Shown here piece after piece: positions 46,234-57,904 of a stretch of DNA of 64,000 nucleotides. Each line of letters starts with the position of its first letter. Position 1 is the first letter of the stretch. The stretch is taken from NCBI RefSeq assembly GCF_037975245.1, contig NC_092569.1:31626668-31690667 (forward strand), in the 5' to 3' direction. Made by a program: the position numbers and the translations under genes. Below the pieces are notes generated by a model, which had not been told where the DNA came from, did no database searches, and worked only from the letters and a program-made list of their open reading frames with translations. This DNA is from Apostichopus japonicus. Its lineage: Eukaryota > Echinodermata > Holothuroidea > Aspidochirotida > Stichopodidae.

Positions 46234-49200
46234 ATTTATGTACGTGTGTTAATTAACTTGCAAGTGTAAAGGCTCATCAAGTTTGTTTCCCTTAATTGGA
46301 TCCCCGTGACCTTGTGTACGTTCGACAACACAGCTTTACTGCACACACGAATACTAATAAGTTTATACATGTATAGAGAGAGAATTACTACATCGAGACA
46401 AATTCCAATATATCACCCGTCGTGCATGAATATACGATACCGTCATATACCAGCAACTATTTCAATCTAAAATTAAAGGAGCTTTGAGAGTTAACAAGAA
46501 ACATCATTTAATAAGCTTAAAGTGAATATTACATTATGATATCTTATTAGATTAACGTTAACTTTATTATTGGAAGTGCGCTTTAAATGTAAAATTGTCG
46601 TTAAGTGTTAGGCTAGCTATGTTTTGTTTTACGATCAAAGTATAAGTGAGCGACGCATTTTATAAACTGAGCACGCATGCTACTATTACAGGCCTATATC
46701 TGATAATCCCTACCTTCCCCTATACCCATCTCCAGGCTTGTCTTGGATAAGAAGACCCATATATCATATAGCAAGGGAGAGGGGTGTTTTCATGACCCAA
46801 AAGGGAGTTCTCTGTATCCTCGACCAAGTAATAATTAACTCGACATAATGATGTAAAATGTGAAACAATTTCCAAATTTTGACTTGAAATAATTACGACC
46901 TATTTCCGAACGAATTGAGAGTTTCTTTTATACAGTTGCAGAAATACAATCACCCCACCCCCTCCCCGCCACCCAAAAAGTGCTGTAAGAAATGGCCGTT
47001 GGTTCAAACCTCCTTTTGTTCTAATTGCGCACTCATCTTTGACACAGGTCATGTGTTAGACCTTGCCATATACAAATGACTATAGCCTACGTATTACTTA
47101 TATCAATATATAGGCCTACAATCGATGTACAGGAAACGAAACATGTAAATTCATCTCAATATTCACAGAGATAAAAATATACTAAAAATGACTTACTTTC
47201 CAGTCGAATTAATCCGCTAAATAAAATATCTTGACTGAGTTGTTCTCGTTCTGTTATTTGTTGAGTGACTTTTCCGTTAGGACGTATTAGAGTGTAATGT
47301 AAGCTATAATCTACAAGTAGGCTAAAGATGGTGTTTTTTATACTAGGTAATACAATACACCGAACAAGGAACACAGAGTAAGAGAATTCCAGTCTGTTGA
47401 TCAAATATGCTGGTCTGTTATACTATATATAACACACATACCATACAGTTATATTATGTAGGCCTATATACATAACTGCTGTCTATTTGAGGCACACAAC
47501 CATGCACTTTGTGATACAACCACCTTCATATGTAAATATGGACTTTACTACACACAAAATTGAACGAATAGAAGTACTCGCCCAATCTTGATATTTATTG
47601 CCAACTGTATATACAGATAAAATGAAGCGACTCCAAACCCAGGTTGTTACCCAATGTTTACAAAAAATGTCGACATTGATCTGGAACTAGGAGGAGATAA
47701 GATTTGTCTTGGTATGTCCTGATTAGACTGATAAATTGGCAGGAAATGTCTCATTCTCTCTCCGAGCGTTCTTTCTCCATGATATTACATCGTGTAACAG
47801 ATATGATCATACAGGCCGTGTATCTCCGTGATTTAATATCATAGGCTAAGAGGAGAACTATCAAGTTCAGTCGTTTATCAAGATTTTATATCGTAAAACG
47901 TTCTTGCATCTCTGCACGCAAGGGATTAATTACAATTGTTATTTCTTTCAGATTTACAATATCCCTATAACTATGCCGTTATATTGCAATATACCGTCTT
48001 AATTATTGTGATATGGAACTATGCACATGCTCAGCAAATGTTACAAACAACGAGAGATCCAATGGATGATTTTTATTATCTCAAATATTCAATGATATTT
48101 TTAATTTTCGACTTTTGCATACTTTGTAATACAAAACTGCATAAAATATTTCACATACCACATTCGGTATGAATGCAACAATCTTTGACCTTTGATTTAG
48201 GTATAAACCGATTTCAGGTCATCCGAAAGTTTGTTCCAATCAGGAAGAAAAAGTAGGAAAACTACTTCGACTGTGATAGTGACGTCTGAGAATGATTATG
48301 ATTTTAAGAAATTTCTTCTTCGTTTTCATGGGTTAGGGCCGACTATTTTTTCATTACATTGCATATAGGAGTATCCTTTAGAGGTAACCTTTAATACTGG
48401 CTGGTTATACCTGCATTCGATATCCACAGACAAACATTACCGACTTTAGTGTCTTTTCTTGGTAACCTCTCTCTATGTATACCTCGTACGTATATTCCTT
48501 ATAAAACCTTGGTCGTAGATTCAACATAGTCAAGGGGAAGTTGAGGATGGATTTCATGCATCGGAAACAGCTCTTTAAACTCTTTTAAGAACTGTTCATT
48601 AAAGAAGCTCCACGTGTAACAAACAGGCTGATATTCTATAATCACATCGCCTCACATTCTGCCAAGATTTTTAATTGAATACTCGGCTTGTATAGCATGA
48701 CGTAAGGTGCAACTTGAACCAGGATAACAAAATCAGGAAATCCCGTAATATTATCATGTTTTTGCGTCTCAGGAAACATGCATGACGAAACTTAAAGGTT
48801 TCGTTTACACACGAGAAGCTGATCTTGTGCAATGTTTAGATAAACTGAATAACCAACGAGACAAAATTAATGTAACTGTAACAGTATCGCAACCGTCTGC
48901 ATACGCAGATAAGCATTAAAGGGATGGTCCATCTCAATATATTGTTCCTAACTGAAGATTTGGTTGGTCAAATCTTACCTATAGTATTAACAAGTTAGTA
49001 GATCATAAGATTTAGGTGGTAATTATGCATGACCTCATCGTGGCAGATCCATGAAATGTGTCACGATTGGAATGCTTGCTTTACATAGCTGTCAATGTAT
49101 TTATAATTCAATCAAAATACAACTGTGTTGCAACAATATCATTTTCCTATGTGGATAATTTAAGGTTTGAATAACATAAAGAAAAACAAAATTCATTTTC

Positions 49201-51660
49201 AGCTAAATCGCCGTGGTGACGTCATTCCCTCTGCTATTTGCCACAAAATATTATCCAAAATTAGTATTTTCTCCACACAAAATGCTATTAGTTATGTGAT
49301 TTTGGTCTAAAGAAGAAGAACATATCCAGCATTTCTGTTAAACAAACAACTTCCGCTGCCGTCGTATCCATTTAAAGAAAGTCACTTTATTTACTATTTT
49401 AATTTTAATTTTAACACAGTATCCTATACCTATTTCCGTTTACTCGAATACTGCCATCTTATCACTGTGTTCGTACCTTTAAACGGTTCTACGTCATCAA
49501 GAACGATAATTACAAGTTAATTACAGTTCACGTAGTCAAATACGTCGGGTCAAGTTTACTTAAGGTCAGTTACAAGGTGGTCAAGGTATATACCAATTAT
49601 ATGCCTATCACAAACTGTATGACAACGTATACTGTGTATAATGTGATAACGGACGAGGCTCACAGTGGGAGGTTTTACCATTTGGGAGTGGGAGGGACCT
49701 CAACTGACCGTGGCGCAAATAGGGCTATGAGGTTGTGCTTACATGTTGGGTCGACCGTCCATATTTGTGTATACAGTGTATGAGCTGTGTGATTGGTTCA
49801 TGGTAAGGAGCTTATTCGTAGCTTTGTATAATTATTATTCGATCCTGTAAGTTAGGGAAACAAGAAGAAGAAACACAACAGTTCATTTACTTTAAACAAA
49901 AAAACATTTGAGATGTTTTTGACAAGGTCGTCTAATTCCTCTCTGCTTTTCCTCTTTGCCTTGTAATCGTCACAAGAATGATGACGAACCATTCACCATG
50001 GCCACAGTTTGGTTTCTACTTTCGATGACACATTTTCTTGCTTGTTTTGGTTTATATATATATGTTACGAAAACACTTCCCTTCCATGAAAATCTTGAAA
50101 GTTTTGCGAAGAATGACTTGATCTACTAATGAATGCTTATGAATACTTCTTCGGAAAGGATCCCAGCATTTTGTACCGAGTTGAAACAATGACCTACCCA
50201 TACACTGGTACAAATTGTCAAATTACAAATGATCAGTTTCCGTCCTCACTGTGGGGTGTTATGCCAAATACTTCCTGCCTGAATTATGCCCATCATCGTG
50301 ATCAGTATGTTAAGGACATGGAGAAAGCTACATCACCTTCCGTTGGTTTGGAGGTATCAAATCGCGAATCGGAACGGTCAGCTAAGGTTATATGAGATTA
50401 TTAAAACCCCATTTTAACAAAACAACAAGATAAAAGGCATCAGGATTGGCCCTAACTTGTAGTATGATAATAATCCTTCACCCAAAGTCTTCAGTAGTAC
50501 TTTGCGACGTCAGAGTTTTTGGACATTTGTACGAAAAATGCATGGCAAACTTTCAATTAACACTCTTTTTTATGAAAAGCGACACGGGAGAGCGGAGGGG
50601 GAGGGGTGGGGAGGGGGCTGTATCAAAGAACGTGCACCTGTGGTATCCGGTGTGTCGTCCATGTAGGCTATCTATACTCTAAGAACATGTTATCATGTAA
50701 TTGCACCATTAGTAAGTACGGGAACCGTTTTTAAAGAGAGTTAAGACTCGTGCACAAAGAAACGTCTGAAGTCGGTAATCTGACCTAGTTTCGAATGAGG
50801 TGTAACAGAAGTTTTATTCACCACCATCGATCCCAGAAAATACACACACAGCTTGCTACCTTCGGTAATTAGACACTAGTGTACAGTCAATACATGCAGC
50901 TACGGTCAATACCCACAACACAGTGAACATAGCAGCGATGGACATCTCAGGTCCAGGTGAAAGATAACAAGGTATCACGTTTCATTACTGTCTGCATTTT
51001 GTAGCGACAAGAGAAAAAACTTCACTTGCAAGCAACGGAAAGTTAACTTTTTTTCAGAGGGCGGCACGCTGTTTGGGGCGAGTCTTCAATGCTTTTAAGA
51101 GTGATCGGGGAAATATTCTCTGTCTGTTTCTGGCCATGTAGATTCAATCTTGAGTGACCGTATACTTAAAAGAAAGAGGTTTTGTTCATAAGGCGTGTGT
51201 TGTAATTATGCTAAATGTAATTCTCCACACTCAATTTAACATGCACTATATAAGAGTACGTTCATATAGGGTGTTATGTTATGTTATAATGATGGTGTCA
51301 CTTTAGTATCTGAATACAAAAGTATATAGAATGACAAGGTCATATATAGTGTTTCATAAAAGGCGGAACTACATAAATTTCGATTGTTTATTCAGGTGTG
51401 TACAATTCCTTTGTGCGAGTAATTTAATATAGCCTATACTAGATGTAAGGCTAGTGTAAATACAATGCCTATCTCAAAAAACGTTTAGCAGAGCACCCGT
51501 GTATCGGTTTGGTGAGAACGTTATAAGCGGTGACATCATCTTTTCCGTTATACATTGTACAATTAACACTCATTAACAGACACTTCCATCCATTCCGGTT
51601 CATAATTTGGAAAGTTGTTAATCCTTAGTCACTAATTATCAATTCCATCACTTTCAAACC
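41100..51660. other. No gene recognised
   Basis: This is 10.5 kb of AT-rich sequence with G/C tracts and a (TA)n run at 46178-46240. The longest open frame (44903-45277, plus) shows no domain, repeats or coding bias I can recognise. Two CRE-like TGACGTCA sites are not clustered here. Confidence 0.45.
46178..46240. repeat. (TA)n microsatellite
   Basis: TA runs with one break, then TTTATTTATG. Confidence 0.95.
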
Positions 51661-51669
51661 ACTCTGAAG

Positions 51670-52046
51670 CAGTGGCGGAGCGTCCATACAGTCAGGGGGG
51701 GGGGGGGCGGATGACCCCCTGACGGACTCAAATGGACTGCTGGCGCCCTTTCCAGCTTTTTACCACTTTTTACTTAATCGCGATTATTGACTTTGTTATT
51801 GCGCTCTCATGTACCTATTGACATTTGTCACATTTTTTTGGGCGATGACACAGTATTTATACTACGTTTATCTGCAAATTAGCAAGGTCCGGAAAGGGTC
51901 ATATCCGGCGATCTATAGGGAGTATCTTTTCTCAAAAATTCCGGTCCGCTCCGCGCCAACCTGGTGGCGCTCCGCTGAGATAGTGTCGGAAGCGCCCCTA
52001 CAGACCATTCTCGCCCCATTGACCAATACCCCTATCCCCGCTCCTG
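51670..52046. mobile_element. hAT-like MITE (CAGTGGCGGAGC family), second copy
   Basis: This 377-bp element starts CAGTGGCGGAGCGTCCATAC and ends CCCCGCTCCTG. It is flanked by a perfect 8-bp duplication, CTCTGAAG. It is the reverse of 15324-15704, sharing GACGGACTCAAATGGACTGC, TTTTTACCACTTTTTACTTA and GGTGGCGCTCCGC. Long G tracts lie near the left end. Confidence 0.9.
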
Positions 52047-52321
52047 CTCTGAAGTATGTAACACAAAGATAGAAGGACTTGCAAGTAGCAAATCTAACCT
52101 CCGCACATCAAGTGCATGGAAAAGCGACACACTCAAACTTTACTGTTCTTTTTGATTTTAAGTAAACTTCAAACATTTTGACATCCCATAGAAACATTTC
52201 AACAGCAGTTGCAATTTGTGTCATTATAACACATCGTCTACATGGATATACGTATCAGGCGAGCGATTGGGGGAGTTCCCATCCGTCACTCCCTAGTTAT
52301 GCATGGTCGAGTGTAGCAATC

Positions 52322-52348
52322 AGGGAGTTGTTACCCTAACAACTCCCT
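52322..52348. other. Perfect 12-bp stem, 3-nt loop
   Basis: AGGGAGTTGTTA, loop CCC, TAACAACTCCCT. It shares the GGGAGTTGT core with the inverted repeat at 38028. It could be a remnant of the same mobile family; no gene end is adjacent. Confidence 0.5.
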
Positions 52349-52680
52349 ATAGCATATGGACTAAAGGTATCTGTTTATAGACAGTGACATCATATTTCCG
52401 TGTAATTTTGGCGATTATTTCTCTTCAAAACGGTTATTAATTCGGAACGTGGTTATTAAGTATTAGTCCGCTCTGATTCAATTTCGTGAAACACTATTAA
52501 GCCACTCTGAAGTACTCAACCAAATTAAAGAGAGTCGTAACCATAGTGACACGGTTCAATCAAGTGTGCAAATATTGAAAACAAAAATGATTCAAAACTT
52601 AAGTGTTCGTTTTGATTTTACATAATCTGAATATCATCAATTTAATAACCGAACGTGGCATTATATCTTAACAGTACAAT

Positions 52681-52941
52681 ATGGCGGCATATTTACACAG
52701 TAACACAGCAAAACAATTGACGATAAAAAAAATGTTACATTACATCCAAATAGTGCAACGTATGCCTACTCGGACTGCATATGTTATACTGGAAGGACAG
52801 CTTACCTCGAAACAACAATGTTACATGGTTGATATTCCAGGCGAGGATCTCGAAATTAGTCCAATTTCCGACACAGTTGAAAAACCTCTATTTGGAAGTG
52901 ACTGCATGTATAGGTACGTTTACGAAGTAATGATCAGATGA
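52681..52941 (+). CDS. Uncharacterised open frame with strong internal donor
   Basis: The frame opens ATGGCGGCATAT (MAAYLHSNTAKQLTIKKMLH) and stays open for 86 codons. At about 52913 it contains TATAG followed by GTACGT, a strong donor. A first exon ending there would encode about 78 residues, with the stretch GEDLEISPISDTVEKPLFGS. I recognise no family, and no following exon was found on this strand. It may be chance. Confidence 0.2.
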   Translation: MAAYLHSNTAKQLTIKKMLHYIQIVQRMPTRTAYVILEGQLTSKQQCYMVDIPGEDLEISPISDTVEKPLFGSDCMYRYVYEVMIR

Positions 52942-53849
52942 CAAGAGTAAAACGAAACACAGAAGCACGGATGGATCACTACTTATGAAGCTGGTCAATG
53001 TTCAATGCCGAAGTCCACTATCATATCAATAAAACCCACTTCAGCAGTTACTATCGTCGATTTATTTGAATTATCAGCTAGCAAATTGACTTTAGTTCTC
53101 AACTGTAAACGATTGTTTGTACTTTGAACGTCAGACATGGGCATCTGTATATAGGCTCACAGAGTGTATACTGAATCTATATCACAAAGCTAGATTTACA
53201 CGGCATTGACGTTATTTTGCAGGAAACTACTAGCTAACTTCATTATATATTTTGTTACCTCGGATGCCAACGTCATTTTAACCAAATGAAAGATTCGTTG
53301 TGGATACATTGAAAAACCCCAAAGGAATTAAAACAAAATAATTAAAAAAAAGCGGGAGATAACATTCTCTAATTAGCCCGAGCAAGTTGCTCTTTAGAAG
53401 CAAGCTAATTTTAAGGGCAGTAAAGGATCTGCTCGTCCATATAAGTTTTGAGAAGGCCGTAATCTGAGATTGCAAGGTGGAGGGGCATCACATGTTACAT
53501 CCGGAGCTTGAAGCTACTGTACACACTATGGTGACTGACAAAGTACAGATAGGGGAGGGGCACAATAGTCTGCGCGTGGGAACTGCATGCCAGCCCCCCC
53601 CCCCCCCCCCCGTCATCCGACATCGCTACGGGCCTGGGTTGGTTCTTTGCTATATATCTCTGTGATCAACTAGGCCCTATTGGCAGTGTATACAATCGAA
53701 AATGCACACTTATTGAGCATTTGACATATTTGTCAATATGACGATATTTAACGGCAAGGGTATTGCAGCACCAATGTTGACGTTCATGTCAAGCAGTGAA
53801 TTTCATCAAAACTTCACTTTCGGTGAAATCGTACTGGTTTAAAGAAATT

Positions 53850-54620
53850 AGCCATGTTGACCTCAAAGACCATTTGGAACATTAGACACATTCCAATTAA
53901 CGTATGAGGTCCATCATCCAAGCTTTAATGTTAACTAATGTTTTGTGAAAATTTATCAGACTTTGACCCTGTTTGACCTCATGTGAACTTTGATCTCCAC
54001 ATAGAACATCAGGTTTCGTGCAATCACCAAGGTGAATATGCAAACCAAGTACGTATAGTACATTTATGCTTTACTGATATATCAGTATTGTCTTCATAAG
54101 GTTTCAGATTTCGGAGTTTGATTGACCTCGAATGTCATCCAATCTTCACATAAACAATGCTGTTGATGTAGTAACAACATGTAACTTATGACATTCATCC
54201 AGGTTATATTTTTGAAGTTATCGTCCTTTTTATGTGGACCTGAAATGACCGTTGAACTCTTTTCTCTCAACCACTGATGATCTACTTGCGAGGGTGTGGT
54301 GTCCATCCCAGCTTAACCTTGGAGTAACAGCCGTACTTCACAAGGTTGTCAGATTTTGCTCTATATTGCTCTATATTGATCTATTGACCTATGTTGGCCT
54401 CAAATGATCTTTCACCTCCATCAATTCCAAAGCGGTTTTTTTCTTATTCATCAAGGGACCGAGAACAATCAACATACCAAGTGTGAAATTCAACCTAGTT
54501 GAACTATTTTTGAGTTACCGAGTCTGCTTACAATGGTTTCAGATTATGACCTTTGTTGACCTCAAATGATCTTGATCGTGTTCTTGTACTCACCAGCTTG
54601 GATCTACATACAAACTATGA
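53850..54620. repeat. Degenerate tandem array around TTGACCTCAAATGA
   Basis: The motif TTGACCTCAAATGATCTT and variants recur at about 53857, 53967, 54115, 54234, 54388 and 54555, spaced 110-167 bp. Other shared pieces are GGTTTCAGATT and ACCAAG. It looks like an old satellite or repeated element, not coding DNA. Confidence 0.55.
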
Positions 54621-54636
54621 AGCAAGCTTTACTATT

Positions 54637-54669
<33 letters not shown>

Positions 54670-54716
54670 AATTTCATTTAGCGCAGCCCCAACAAAGTTT
54701 TCGGTTGCGCTTTACA
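54637..54716 (-). mobile_element. SINE/LINE 3' tail on the minus strand
   Basis: In minus orientation: TTGTAAAGCGCAACCGAAAA, then GGGGCTGCGCTAAATGAAAT, then an (AAT)n tail. This GCGC-plus-triplet-tail pattern matches the insertion at 40366 in style. Confidence 0.5.
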
Positions 54717-54844
54717 ACAAAATACAAAAAAAGAATAAACCATTCATAAGAAAATAAGACTATTTGAGGTATCGCCTTTACTAGGGATGTCGCATACACG
54801 CACACACAGAAGCACGCTTGTGTCAACGACTTCTGAATCGCAGG

Positions 54845-55227
54845 CATCGGCGTAGGAGACCAATTTGATTGGGGGGGGGGGGGGGGCTGTAACGACTTGC
54901 CCGAAAAATATAACCACAATTACATGCGCGCTCCGCGCTCGTTCAACGTTTTAATGTGCATATCATATAGGCATGCATCGGTTATTACATCGCATGCCAA
55001 TAACATACAATCATTTGCCGTGTTATTACCCCTACATATTGGTTATAATTATTGGGAAGTCGTTACAATAATAATAATGATATCAGTTCCACCATTGAAA
55101 AACACATTGCAAATTATTCTTCTTTCAGTTGGTGCCCGAAAAATTCTCAGCATATTGCCCGAATTTTCACAAAATTTTTTTGTTAGGGGGCTGCAGCCCC
55201 CCCCCCCCCCCACCTCCTACGCATATG
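54845..55227. mobile_element. hAT-like MITE (CATAGGCGTAGGAG family), third copy
   Basis: It starts CATCGGCGTAGGAGACC and ends CTCCTACGCATATG. The flanks ATCGCAGG and GTCGCAGT look like an eroded 8-bp duplication (6 of 8 match). The interior is the reverse of 20104-20645: GGCATGCATCGGTTATTACA, ATTCTCAGCATATTGCCCGA and GGGGGCTGCAGCCCCC. Confidence 0.82.
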
Positions 55228-55951
55228 GTCGCAGTGATCCCTTTGCGATTAAGAACGCATAGAAAACATCTACCAAAGCTCAAAAATCTCAGTTTGAGGA
55301 AGATTAGAGCGCGTGGATTCGTGTGATGGCGCTTCTAGTGATACTCATCTGTTTCACAGTTTGTGACGTTCAACACGGTAGTGTGGCGCCCTACAAGTAT
55401 TGTGAAATTGGCAAAGGTCCTAGAACTGTGTTGGAACGTCTTTAGAGTGATGCAATTGGAAGTTCTTACTTGCATTACTTGTTATGAAGTCAGTTGTAAC
55501 TCTGATTATTGCGTAATACGAAAGACTACATTGAATGAACCTAATGGGAGTATACTTAGAGCCCTCCTTACCCTACGTGTGTCTTCTGCAAGGGTATCAG
55601 GAAGGGGCGATCCGCGAAACAACCGCTATAAACTGTGTGAATTTGTTAACAAGCTGTGTTCAATCTAAGTATGTCGCAGAAAGCCAGAGACCCGAGAACC
55701 AACTTCACGAGCTTTATTTATGACATTGTGAACTCAAAAAATTCTGTGTGGAGAAGTTCAATTCTATCTCGGAAGCCCAGCTCAAAGCTGAGAGATACTG
55801 CATGAGCTACAACCTACGGTTTGGAGGCATACTGAGAAGTAGGCTGAAAACCCGAAATTCAGAACATTCTTCGTAATCACCTTAACATGGAAACTGTTTC
55901 GATTGAAAATGCATACCACGTTGGACAACGGCGCTTATACCAACCTCGCCA

Positions 55952-56222
<271 letters not shown>

Positions 56223-56465
56223 CTTCTGTATCGTACACAACGGCAAAAAAACACTCTCCGCGGGCCCGTCGATCCAGGAATGAAACCTTTTTCTTTATTA
56301 CCGAAGATTTAATACAGGAGGACTTCAAAACAAAAGCTCGATTGTGACCGGTGATGAATAAAGCCTTTAAGATGGTGAGCGTCCCAGTTTTCGAAACGGC
56401 CAGCTCTTTATCAATGGCGAACTTTACATTGAACCAACACTGTGCGATCGAATTGATCCCCAGAT

Positions 56466-56775
56466 CAACCGATTCACACAGAGATTACAGTAACAAATCT
56501 GTAAATCTTAAAGCTTTGTACCAAAGTATATACTGGATTGTGCTGACAAATCTGATAAATCGATAGCATGTGCTATAAGGTTTGCAGTAAGAACTGAGGA
56601 TATTTTTTATTCCAACAAATCCCAAACAACTAGATTTGTTGGAATTACATATATCCTCAGTTCTTACTGTAATCCTAATAGCACATGTTACCGATTTATA
56701 GCACGATTCAGTTTTTAATGTGGTAAAAAAATTAAGACTTACAGTAGTAACTGTGTTCTCTATGTGTATCGGGTG
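56466..56775. mobile_element. Palindromic MITE, copy 3
   Basis: This 310-bp element starts CAACCGATTCACACAGAGAT and ends TCTCTATGTGTATCGGGTG. The flanks CCCAGAT and CCCAGGT form a 7-bp duplication with one change. It is the same family and orientation as 13101-13424. Confidence 0.87.
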
Positions 56776-56950
56776 CCCAGGTACGTCTTCGCACATCGCA
56801 GCCGGAAGGAAGGCCAGACTCGAGAGCCTAGTGCTAGGAACTTTCGTCCGTTCCCATTTTTTAGTTCTTATATATCCTGTTTGTAAAGTTGCTAAGTTGT
56901 ATATTTGCATTGTTGTTAATTTGTTTAACATTTCCAGTTTTTGAAATATC

Positions 56951-57850
56951 AATTGTGGTGTACCACAAGGCTCCATTCTTGGACTTCTGTTAGTTTCTTG
57001 TTTACGTAAATGATTTGTGGAACTGCATATCTGTACTCTCCTTTACCTTATTTGCAGACGACACTAGTTTCCTTTATAAACATAAAGACCTCATATACAG
57101 ATCACGTATACTGAGCTAAAACCGGTTTCATTATGGTTCAAAACCACTAAATTTTCATTAAATATTTCTTTAACCAATTTCACGATTTTTCATCCTTTGC
57201 AGCTTAAACTTGCATGGCACTGTTGAGTTATTCATTGATTGTTATATAATTGTCCTAGTTAATAAAGCCAAATTTCTTGGCTTTTATATCGACTCCAACC
57301 GCACATGGAAACACAATATCGATATTCTTTGTTATAAAATTTCAAGATTAATTGGTATATTGTATCAAATCAGCTATTTCGTCCCATCTAATATCATTAC
57401 ATCCTTGTATGATTCACGTTTTCATTCGCAACTATCCTATTGCAATATTATATAGTAAAAAAAATACTTTCTTACCTGAATCGTTTAAATATTTTACAAA
57501 AAAGGGTCGTTCGTATTTTGACTAATTCTAATTATCGTGCACTAACCAAATCCTTATTCTTCACTCAAAGGATTCTTAATATTTCTGATATCTTCAATTT
57601 ACAAGTGGCTGTTTTTATATTCAAGTATATGAAGGAGGTTCTTATCGCTTAAGTTTGATAGTTGCTTTACATTATAACAAATCCATTGTTATAACATGTC
57701 AATGAAATTGCTCATCGACTTTTTTAAATAACAGTGGCGCTAAACTTTGGAATACACTATATAGATAACAATATAAAAGCTATAAATAGTATCTTCTCCA
57801 TAAAAAATAGGTTAAAGGATCACCTTCTAAATCAATATTGCTTGTAAATT
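56951..57850 (+). pseudogene. Decayed non-LTR retrotransposon reverse transcriptase
   Basis: This is the C-terminal half of a LINE ORF2, broken by frameshifts and stops. In order: NCGVPQGSILG (56951), VYVNDLWNCISVL and the catalytic FADDTSFLY (about 57055), LKPVSLWFKTTKFSLNI (57117), KFLGFYIDSNRTWKHNID (57270), ISYFVPSNIITSLYDS, then YLNRLNILQKRVVRIL (57475) and a tail with NSIFSIKNRLKDHLLNQYC (57790). This order is diagnostic of CR1/L2/jockey-like elements. The element lacks its 5' half. Its 3' end runs directly into the 151-bp array. Confidence 0.9.
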
Positions 57851-57904
57851 GTTAATTGTATTTGTTTTTTGCAATCATTATTGCTAGTACGTTTTCAATT
57901 ACCT

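Noticed and set aside
48914-48940. TTAAAGGGATGGTCC as a TTAA-type transposon end
   Set aside because: No matching inverted end was found downstream.
56485-56976. 163-codon minus-strand open frame
   Set aside because: It runs through the palindromic MITE at 56466-56775 and is a by-product of that repeat.
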